A stretch of 6,692 nt of DNA from Bacteroidota bacterium. Lineage in GTDB: Bacteria > Bacteroidota > Bacteroidia > Cytophagales > Cyclobacteriaceae. A program made the translations under genes and the position numbers. The stretch is taken from the NCBI GenBank assembly GCA_023417785.1, contig JAEZEH010000166.1:1-6692 (forward strand), in the 5' to 3' direction. The first letter of the stretch is position 1. Each line of letters starts with the position of its first letter. Under the pieces are notes generated by a model. That model saw only the letters and a program-made list of their open reading frames with translations, was not told the origin of the DNA and did no database searches. This document shows positions 1 through 5,452 of this stretch, piece after piece.

Positions 1-409
1 CCGGTGTTGCATACTCGCGCTTGTCCACACGGATAGGTGCTATTTTCGATACGAGCGCAAAATCGTTCAGATCTACGAGTACCTCAAAAAAAAGCGGGCG
101 CTGCACCTGGTAAACGCGGTCCTCAACGTCTGCCGAAAAAAATACGCGCTGTTTTTTTTCGAGCTCATCGAAAAACTCAAAGGCTTTCACATGGCGCGCG
201 GTAAACGACTTTGAAAGACGGGCATTCTCGATGGAGACAATGTCAGTTTTATCGTTGTATTTTATCAGTCCTTTGATTTCGTGACCGTTGTTCAGCATCA
301 TGCTTCCGGGGAACCATTCGGGTCCTGCAAGCAGGTGGTCATAAGATTGAGATAGCGCCGGAATTGAGAATAGTAGTACCAGCAGAGTGATAACGGGTAG
401 AGGTCTCAT
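1..409 (-). CDS. Secreted hypothetical protein, N-terminal 136 residues (runs off the left edge)
   Basis: The reading frame is open from an ATG at 409 to the window edge, so the C-terminus is missing. Residues 1-21 form a classical signal peptide: a short basic start, a Leu/Val/Ile core and an A-L-S-Q end, typical of Bacteroidetes exported proteins. The mature part begins with an all-beta-looking segment, GSMMLNNGHEIKGLIKY (35-51), followed by HVKAFEFF (73-80) and FFEVLVDLNDFALVSK (107-122). The same pattern (G-x(6)-G-x(4)-G, then VKAF, then a Leu/Val strand) occurs at the N-terminus of the divergent gene at 644, so I infer a shared envelope domain and possibly a C-terminal barrel beyond the edge. 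No Shine-Dalgarno is visible; the signal peptide decides the start. Three homopolymer runs of 7-8 bases lie inside the gene, but the frame is intact. Function unknown. Confidence 0.82.
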   Translation of the reverse strand, partial: MRPLPVITLLVLLFSIPALSQSYDHLLAGPEWFPGSMMLNNGHEIKGLIKYNDKTDIVSIENARLSKSFTARHVKAFEFFDELEKKQRVFFSADVEDRVYQVQRPLFFEVLVDLNDFALVSKIAPIRVDKREYATP

Positions 410-425
410 AAAAGTCAGGTTTTAC

Positions 426-433
426 CAAAACTA
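426..433 (-). promoter_or_regulatory. Candidate -7 promoter element for the leftward gene
   Basis: Read on the minus strand this is TAGTTTTG, an exact match to the Bacteroidetes -7 consensus TAnnTTTG. It lies 16 bases before the ATG at 409, which would give a very short 5' leader. No convincing TTG/TTTG -33 element is visible 17-23 bases further upstream, so this is a single-element match only. Confidence 0.35.
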
Positions 434-613
434 CAAAATTGCGACTACCCCTGGAGTTGTGTGTAATGTAAATCGAGAAATCGTTCAATCTGAAAATCAG
501 GCGACTATAAATGCAGGGCTGGGTTTACGCAAAGAAGAAAGCCGATGCCGATGACGAACTGGATCTGTTAGCAATGGACCAATAAGTTGGGAAATACGGT
601 GATTGCTGGTATC

Positions 614-637
614 TTACGGTCGTTTGTTTAGCCGTAA
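614..637 (+). repeat. Short inverted repeat just upstream of the barrel-protein start
   Basis: TTACGG (614-619) and CCGTAA (632-637) are perfect 6-bp inverted arms around a 12-base loop. The right arm ends six bases before the ATG at 644. In mRNA it could form a weak hairpin over the ribosome-loading region; in DNA it could be an operator half-site pair. No T-tract follows, so it is not a terminator. A stem this short can arise by chance. Confidence 0.3.
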
Positions 638-643
638 TTCAGC

Positions 644-1810
644 ATGAATAGAATCTTCATCTTCTGGCTTCTGGCCACTGTCTTGTCCATCCCCGTTTAT
701 AGTCAGTTTCAGGAAGGGTATCTTATCACTGCCGATGGCGATTCCCTGAACGGATTTGTTTCCTTTTCTGAACATGTCTCGCTTGAGGAGGTAGCGTTTA
801 AGAAGGAGAAGCGCGATAACGCGACTAAATATAAGCCGGATCAGGTTAAAGCGTTCGGTTTGTCGTACACCGCAAGAGTGCTTTCCCTGAATATACCACT
901 CCGGGGAGCAACGCCACGGCTGATTTTCATACGCCAGCTTGTTGGTGGAAAGATGGACCTGCTGGTTGCGAAAGGGCAATACTTCATCCGTGATGGGGGC
1001 CAGGTTTACGCATTACTCAAGGATAAAAACACAGCTTACGCAACTGATTCGTTTCGCGGATATTTCAAGGATGTGCTTGAACGATTCTTCGAGGGTTGTA
1101 TTTCTGCCGAGAATGCACAATACGAAGAAACGAGTTTGAGAAATCTGATCAATAATTACAACCGTTGCCATAGAGTTCAGCCTGTTGTTTTTCGGGATGC
1201 TCCCCGCGGTACATCGGTAAGCTTATCCATTTTCGCGGGTGCCGAAAAATCAGACATGACGGTTGACGAAGGGGCTGTGATTCCGACAACGTTCAACCCT
1301 GCATTAGGCGCCGGCGTAACCCTGTATATGTCTGGTCTTCGTGAGCGATTGTTCTTTGACCTTCAAATTCATTACGGAACCCGGAGTGGCGAAGCATTCC
1401 AGGAGCTGCCCATTAATTCCTATCGGAGAATATACTCAACCTATACTATAGAATTTGATATGGTGAGGGTGCCGTTGGGAGTGGGCTTTTTCCTTACTGA
1501 TCCGGGCCGATCGCCCATATACGTCAAGGCTGGGTTAAGCAAGGGATTCGAGCTTTCATCGTCCTTCGATTATGTCCGCGAGACGGAGTCGTTCAGTGTC
1601 GTGACGACAGAGGCAGCGAGTCATCAGGACGTTGTAAAAGGTGGAATTGGATTCTGGGGTTCATTGGGTATTCAAACCCGGATACATGGCGCACGAAAGG
1701 GATTCGTCGAAATCCGATGGGAAAAAAGTCCGGCGTCGATAGAGGTGCCTCATCATAATTTTTCTTTCAAAATGACAAACGTTGGTCTTTATGCGGGTCT
1801 TTTATTCTAA
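644..1810 (+). CDS. Probable outer-membrane beta-barrel protein with N-terminal periplasmic domain (388 aa)
   Basis: Residues 1-21 are a signal peptide (hydrophobic FIFWLLATVLSIPV core, then Y-S-Q). Residues about 24-125 form a beta-rich domain opening with GYLITADGDSLNGFVSF and containing QVKAF (67-71), matching the divergent gene at 409. Residues about 135-180 look helical and contain C152 and a LINNYNRC segment ending at C175, a module I recognise from uncharacterised Bacteroidetes envelope proteins. From about 190 to the end there are alternating amphipathic strands with aromatic girdles (LSIFAGAEKS, GAGVTLYMSG, LFFDLQIHYG, VRVPLGVGFFL, GFVEIRWE), ending VGLYAGLLF. A terminal Phe with alternating hydrophobics is the classical outer-membrane assembly signal. 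This resembles the porT-like/OMP_b-brl_2 class. The next gene starts inside this one, implying a transcriptional unit and perhaps translational coupling. No Shine-Dalgarno precedes the ATG. Localisation is fairly sure; function is not known. Confidence 0.85.
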   Translation: MNRIFIFWLLATVLSIPVYSQFQEGYLITADGDSLNGFVSFSEHVSLEEVAFKKEKRDNATKYKPDQVKAFGLSYTARVLSLNIPLRGATPRLIFIRQLVGGKMDLLVAKGQYFIRDGGQVYALLKDKNTAYATDSFRGYFKDVLERFFEGCISAENAQYEETSLRNLINNYNRCHRVQPVVFRDAPRGTSVSLSIFAGAEKSDMTVDEGAVIPTTFNPALGAGVTLYMSGLRERLFFDLQIHYGTRSGEAFQELPINSYRRIYSTYTIEFDMVRVPLGVGFFLTDPGRSPIYVKAGLSKGFELSSSFDYVRETESFSVVTTEAASHQDVVKGGIGFWGSLGIQTRIHGARKGFVEIRWEKSPASIEVPHHNFSFKMTNVGLYAGLLF

Positions 1811-4004
1811 GTTGAAATTTTCCTTTTCGCTTCTCGTCGTTGTTTTTTTGTTGAGCACCTGTACAGAAGACGAGGAGAAAAAACGAGATTTTCCAAGGGT
1901 ACAAACCCTGGAGGTCGAATCGATCACTGAAGGAGGCGCTGTGTTCAAGGGAGAGATTCGGGATTATCCTCATCCAATTACTGAAAGAGGATTCAAATGG
2001 TCAGTGACAGAGTCGTTCGTGGGACTGATCACAACGGTAAATCTTGGTCCGGCTTCTGGGGACGGTTCCTTTGAGGCGACCATAGACAACGACCTGATTC
2101 CCGACAAAGTGTATTACGTATGGGCGTATGCAAAAACAGCAACCCATACCGTCAATGGTGAAATGAAAAGTTTTCGGAGTCTTGGGAGCAAGGCGCCTGT
2201 GGTCGAGTCATTTCAACCTAAAGAACTGGACTGGGGCGATACAATAGCAATCGCTGGCAAATATTTCACTGCGGAAAGAAATTCAGTTCAGGTGGAAATC
2301 GGTGGTACCCGCGCGAAAATTCTGACAACTACACAAGATCGAATAACGGCTGTTATTCCCGAAGACTTCAACGGTCCTAAAGGAAGATTGGCAGTTTCTG
2401 TTTTCGGCAATATTGCGCTGGCAAAGGACTCCCTTATTTTGTTCAGGCCTGTGATTCAAAAGCTTTCACCCGAATCCGGATTTGAGGGACAAGAACTTAT
2501 CATAACGGGCGATCATTTCCACCCTTCAGCCCGAAACAAGGTTACGTTCAATTCAATCGAAGCTTCGATTATCACACATTCGAAGACAATGCTTAAATGT
2601 CTGGTTCCTGAAATAATAACTGGTGGAGAAGTGAGTGTTCAGGTGACATCCGGAGCACAAACCAGTGAGGTCGCCACGACTTTTACAATCATCCAGCCGG
2701 CAATCGTCAACGTTAACCCTCTTTCCGGAACATTTGGAGATTTGGTTAGAATTACCTTCAATAATCTTTCTTTTGATTTGGAGGAGATTCAGGTTCTGTT
2801 TGGGGCTTCCCCCGCTGAGGTTGTCTCCGTCACTGCGAATTCACTGGTCGTGCGTGTCCCGGGCAAACTAGAGGCTTCGAACGAAATCAGCGTATCGTAT
2901 TTCGGAACTAAAATGACGTATCCTGATCACTTTCAAATGGCGCCGCCGATAATCGATCGATTTGATCCGGTAGTCGATCGCGTCGGCGATGTGTTTATAG
3001 TGCAAGGACAAAACTTTGATCCATCCGGAAATAATCGCGTCTTTGTTGGTGGTCATCAAGCCGATGTGACGGTGCTTTCAAATCGGGAGCTCCTGGTTTC
3101 CGTGCCGGTAGGGGTAGACGTGCATGAGCCATCAATTTTAGTGGAGGTTGCGGGTCAGGTCGCGGAAAGCTCCGATAAGCTCCGGATCCGATGGATCCAG
3201 AATTCGCTCCCTTCTTCGTACCGGGTTCAGCAGGGTTCGGTCTTTCAGTTTTACAAGGGAAACATATTTAAGACCCTTGGAAATGATTATCCGGTAGAGT
3301 TTACAGCTTACGATGTGTCGAGCCGGTATCTCCGGAAGCTGAAAAGCTTTGCCGGAACGCCACGGCAGAATTGCGCCTCCTTTATTCTTGATGGCAAATT
3401 ATATGTGATGGGCGGGTATGTATATCATTCCTCAGGTGGATATTATGAACACTTTAAAGACGTTTGGGTCTATGATTTCGCGGGTGATTCATGGATCCAG
3501 AAAAAGAATTTACCCTTTGACGCGGGTTTCTCTAATCTTACGGGATTCGCCATTAATGGTTCAGGTTATCTGATCCGGGGTTCGCATGTTTACCGCTATG
3601 AGTCCATTACTGACGAGTGGATAGTCATAAATTCGGATGCTGTTCCAGGGTACGGATCGACTGGTGCGGTGGCTGGCGAATATTATTATTTCAAACCAAT
3701 CAATATTCATGCATCAAATCAGGTAGACCGGTACGACCCGGTTTCAAATTCATGGATTAGTGTTGGCGAGTTCGACGTGTTCGATCAGACGTACTATGCA
3801 TTTGCTTTCAACGGAATGCCAGTGTTTGGGAGTTGGTATCATTTCAGTATGTATTACAACGATTACGGATCATGGGTGAATTATCTGTATCCGGGCAACG
3901 GTAAATCCATACGTTATGCATTCGAGCATAACAACGCAATGAACTTTCTTGTTCTTACGCCTTCTCACGACTATGAATATTTTTCTTTCCGCCCTGACTT
4001 TTAG
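1791..4004 (+). CDS. Surface lipoprotein with FN3-like, four IPT/TIG and Kelch-like propeller domains (737 aa)
   Basis: The start is the ATG at 1791; a TTG at 1782 is in frame but would only add V-F before that Met. Residues 1-23 are a lipoprotein signal peptide with lipobox L-S-T-C (Cys24), followed at once by acidic TEDEE, which resembles the Bacteroidetes surface-export signal. Residues about 35-130 are FN3-like, with the common ITERGFKWS and VYYVWAYAKT motifs. Four IPT/TIG domains follow: about 135-218, 219-300, 302-383 and 384-466. Each opens with a Pro/Val-Val strand; their I-x-G-x-x-F motifs sit at 154, 238 and 404, and the third domain is degenerate (ITFNNL at 321). Residues about 482-737 form a Kelch-like propeller of roughly six blades, with DGKLYVMGG (534-542), VWVYDFAGDSW (558-568), VYRYESITDEW (600-610) and VDRYDPVSNSW (645-655). 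It probably binds a glycan or protein outside the cell. It overlaps the barrel gene by 20 bases. No catalytic residues are identifiable, so an enzymatic role is unsupported. Confidence 0.88.
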   Translation: MRVFYSKLKFSFSLLVVVFLLSTCTEDEEKKRDFPRVQTLEVESITEGGAVFKGEIRDYPHPITERGFKWSVTESFVGLITTVNLGPASGDGSFEATIDNDLIPDKVYYVWAYAKTATHTVNGEMKSFRSLGSKAPVVESFQPKELDWGDTIAIAGKYFTAERNSVQVEIGGTRAKILTTTQDRITAVIPEDFNGPKGRLAVSVFGNIALAKDSLILFRPVIQKLSPESGFEGQELIITGDHFHPSARNKVTFNSIEASIITHSKTMLKCLVPEIITGGEVSVQVTSGAQTSEVATTFTIIQPAIVNVNPLSGTFGDLVRITFNNLSFDLEEIQVLFGASPAEVVSVTANSLVVRVPGKLEASNEISVSYFGTKMTYPDHFQMAPPIIDRFDPVVDRVGDVFIVQGQNFDPSGNNRVFVGGHQADVTVLSNRELLVSVPVGVDVHEPSILVEVAGQVAESSDKLRIRWIQNSLPSSYRVQQGSVFQFYKGNIFKTLGNDYPVEFTAYDVSSRYLRKLKSFAGTPRQNCASFILDGKLYVMGGYVYHSSGGYYEHFKDVWVYDFAGDSWIQKKNLPFDAGFSNLTGFAINGSGYLIRGSHVYRYESITDEWIVINSDAVPGYGSTGAVAGEYYYFKPINIHASNQVDRYDPVSNSWISVGEFDVFDQTYYAFAFNGMPVFGSWYHFSMYYNDYGSWVNYLYPGNGKSIRYAFEHNNAMNFLVLTPSHDYEYFSFRPDF

Positions 4005-5281
4005 GCTCGCCCCGCTTTATGCCCGCTAATAGCGAAGTATAGAATATACAGGTAGCAGGGGATCATTATCCAGAACGCCACCTGTCGGTCAGATGAATCT
4101 GCCAGGGCACCGTACACCAACGGAAGCAACGCACCGCCTACAATACCCATAATCAGAAGGGCTGAGGCGATCTTTGTAAATCTCCCAAGGCTATGCAGGG
4201 AAAGCGGCCAGATCGCCGGCCACATGAATGCATGTGCAAAACTTAGGAGGACGATGAATCCTATCGAGACCCAACCGTCGGTTAGCAGCGCGAGGATCAC
4301 GAAAACTATTCCCATTACCGAGCTCATTGCAAGCGCGGTTTTTTGGGACATTGTTTTGGGGATGGTAGCGACTCCCACCAGATAACCGATGGTAAGTGCA
4401 ATAAGACTATAGATTCCGAATTTGCTTGATGTCGCGAGATCGAATCCCTGGAACTGTCCATACAACGCCAATGCGTCAATAGCCAACACTTCAACACCTA
4501 CATAGACGAAAATACAAAGTACACCGAGTACGAGGTGCGGAAACTGAAAGACAGAGGTTTTGGCTTTCGCTGCTGCGGAATCCGGCGTGGCATCATCTTC
4601 TTCGGGATTGATTTCCGGGAGATGAGCTTTCAAAATCCCGAAGGCCAATCCCGTAAGAACGACAGCCATGATCACATAAGGCACGATCACGCGACGAGAC
4701 AGAAGATCCAGTTCCGCCTCTAGTTCGGCACCACTTAGGGTAGCAATTTTCGCAGAGATTTCTTTGGTGTCGCTGAAAAGCGCTTCAACCAAAATCAGAA
4801 TTCCGATCATGCCCGCTACCTTGTTACAGACTCCCATAATGCTGATACGCTTCGCGGCACTTTCAATAGGACCGAGTATTGTCACATATGGATTCGATGC
4901 TGTTTGAAGTAGTGTAAGTCCTGTGCCCTGCGCAAAAAGCCCCACAAGGAAAAGAGGATAGGATCGAGTCATTGCAGCAGGAATGAATATCAATGACCCA
5001 ACCGCCATGATCCCCAAACCAATTGACATACCTTTCGTAAACCCGGTCTTGTTAAGGATGCGGGAGGCGGGGATAGCCATTATAAAATAGGAAATGTAGA
5101 ATGCCGTCGTAACGAGGTAAGCCTGGAAGTCGTTTAGCTGACATGCCTGCTGAAGAAACGGAATAAGAACACTATTCAACCAGGTGACGAAGCCGAAAAT
5201 GAAGAAGAGGCTTCCAATAATGATCATTGGAAATAAATATCCGCTTCGCTGCTGGTTGGTCGTAGTAGGGTTAGTGGGCAT
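4001..5281 (-). CDS. Sugar MFS transporter, FucP/GluP (FHS) family (426 aa)
   Basis: This is an inner-membrane sugar/H+ symporter of the family including L-fucose permease FucP and glucose/galactose transporter GluP. About 12 hydrophobic segments are visible. Family hallmarks are FFIFGFVTWLNSVLIPFL (26-43) in TM1, FYISYFIMAIPAS (61-73) followed by the R-I-L-N-K-T-G-F cytoplasmic loop, QTASNPYVTILGP (126-138), NKVAG (153-157), IFVYVGVEV (257-265) and the LG-x-x-TK-x-x-SALLIMGIVGGALLP segment (365-387). Length is normal for the family. A polar loop at 170-198 precedes TM6, and an acidic cytoplasmic loop (222-245) separates the two halves. The ATG at 5281 has an AGGAAG ribosome site. The segment after YVGVEV reads LAIDALALYG, which differs from the AEVSIGS I recall in classical GluP, so the sugar (hexose, fucose or an N-acetylhexosamine) cannot be assigned. 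The divergent nucleotidyltransferase suggests a shared pathway. Its stop overlaps that of the lipoprotein gene. Confidence 0.93.
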   Translation of the reverse strand: MPTNPTTTNQQRSGYLFPMIIIGSLFFIFGFVTWLNSVLIPFLQQACQLNDFQAYLVTTAFYISYFIMAIPASRILNKTGFTKGMSIGLGIMAVGSLIFIPAAMTRSYPLFLVGLFAQGTGLTLLQTASNPYVTILGPIESAAKRISIMGVCNKVAGMIGILILVEALFSDTKEISAKIATLSGAELEAELDLLSRRVIVPYVIMAVVLTGLAFGILKAHLPEINPEEDDATPDSAAAKAKTSVFQFPHLVLGVLCIFVYVGVEVLAIDALALYGQFQGFDLATSSKFGIYSLIALTIGYLVGVATIPKTMSQKTALAMSSVMGIVFVILALLTDGWVSIGFIVLLSFAHAFMWPAIWPLSLHSLGRFTKIASALLIMGIVGGALLPLVYGALADSSDRQVAFWIMIPCYLYILYFAISGHKAGRA

Positions 5282-5286
5282 AAACG

Positions 5287-5292
5287 CTTCCT
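5287..5292 (-). promoter_or_regulatory. Shine-Dalgarno site of the sugar transporter gene
   Basis: The minus strand reads AGGAAG, five bases before the ATG at 5281. This is the clearest Shine-Dalgarno-like site in the window; the other starts lack one, as is common in Bacteroidetes. It supports the 5281 start. Confidence 0.6.
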
Positions 5293-5295
5293 TTT

Positions 5296-5329
5296 TTTGT
5301 TCAGCTTTTCTTTTAAAAACCTATTTTTG
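5296..5329 (+). promoter_or_regulatory. Candidate Bacteroidetes promoter for the nucleotidyltransferase gene
   Basis: TTTG at 5296-5299 (-33 element) is followed after 22 bases by TATTTTTG at 5322-5329, an exact TAnnTTTG -7 element. The spacing falls in the 17-23 base range reported for this phylum. Transcription would begin near 5336, giving a leader of about 110 bases before the ATG at 5449 that contains the inverted repeat, the palindrome and the small ORFs listed below. The region is AT-rich, so a chance match is possible. Confidence 0.45.
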
Positions 5330-5356
5330 GCCGCGAATTCGTTAAAAAGCCCGTTC

Positions 5357-5381
5357 TGTATTGAGCCCTTCCATCAATACA
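5357..5381. repeat. Perfect 8-bp inverted repeat in the divergent promoter region
   Basis: TGTATTGA (5357-5364) and TCAATACA (5374-5381) are exact inverted arms around a 9-base spacer. Placed between two divergent genes, it may be a regulator binding site; in the rightward transcript it could form a leader hairpin. No T-tract follows, so it is not a terminator. Confidence 0.5.
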
Positions 5382-5392
5382 AAACGCGTTTT
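5381..5392. promoter_or_regulatory. Perfect 12-bp palindrome, candidate LacI-type operator
   Basis: AAAACGCGTTTT is its own reverse complement and abuts the preceding inverted repeat, sharing one base. LacI-family regulators of sugar genes usually bind palindromes with a central CG flanked by A/T-rich arms, which fits the shape and the context between a sugar permease and a sugar nucleotidyltransferase. The symmetry does not extend beyond 12 bp, shorter than a full LacI-type operator. No regulator gene is in the window. Confidence 0.35.
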
Positions 5393-5399
5393 CTGGCAA

Positions 5400-5452
5400 A
5401 TGTTGGCGCACACAATGAATAAATATAGCGTAAATAAATGAATTGCAAATGA
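5400..5452 (+). other. Two tiny chained leader ORFs before the nucleotidyltransferase
   Basis: The first ORF (5400-5441, 13 codons, MLAHTMNKYSVNK, with an internal in-frame ATG at 5415) ends in a TGA that overlaps the ATG of a second ORF (5438-5452, MNCK) as ATGA. That second ORF ends in a TGA overlapping the nucleotidyltransferase ATG at 5449, again as ATGA. Part of this comes from the direct repeat AAATGAAT at 5436-5443 and 5447-5454, an 11-base period. Translation is unproven, no ribosome site is seen, and coincidence in AT-rich sequence is quite possible. Confidence 0.25.

Noticed and set aside
511..585. A 24-codon plus-strand ORF (MQGWVYAKKKADADDELD..., stop at 583) between the two divergent left-hand genes
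   Set aside because: It looks somewhat protein-like, with an acidic C-terminal half, but it has no ribosome site, is bounded by a stop immediately upstream, and cannot be told from chance or a gene remnant without conservation data.
587..617. TTG at 587-589 with TATCTTAC at 610-617 as a promoter for the barrel gene
   Set aside because: The spacing of 20 is acceptable but the -7 element has two mismatches in its conserved positions.
614..979. Minus-strand ORF of 121 codons overlapping the barrel gene start
   Set aside because: It lies opposite a gene with a clear signal peptide and family features; its own translation shows no domain or coherent composition.
1782..1790. TTG start nine bases before the lipoprotein ATG
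   Set aside because: The ATG at 1791 begins with M-R-V-F and gives a better signal peptide; the TTG adds nothing and has no ribosome site.
5316..5323. TAGGTTTT on the minus strand as a -7 element for the sugar transporter
   Set aside because: It misses the last G of TAnnTTTG and no -33 element is found at 17-23 bases upstream; too weak to list.
5443..5448. TTG start six bases before the nucleotidyltransferase ATG
   Set aside because: The ATG at 5449 already leaves about ten residues before the first core strand, so the rarer start codon is not needed.
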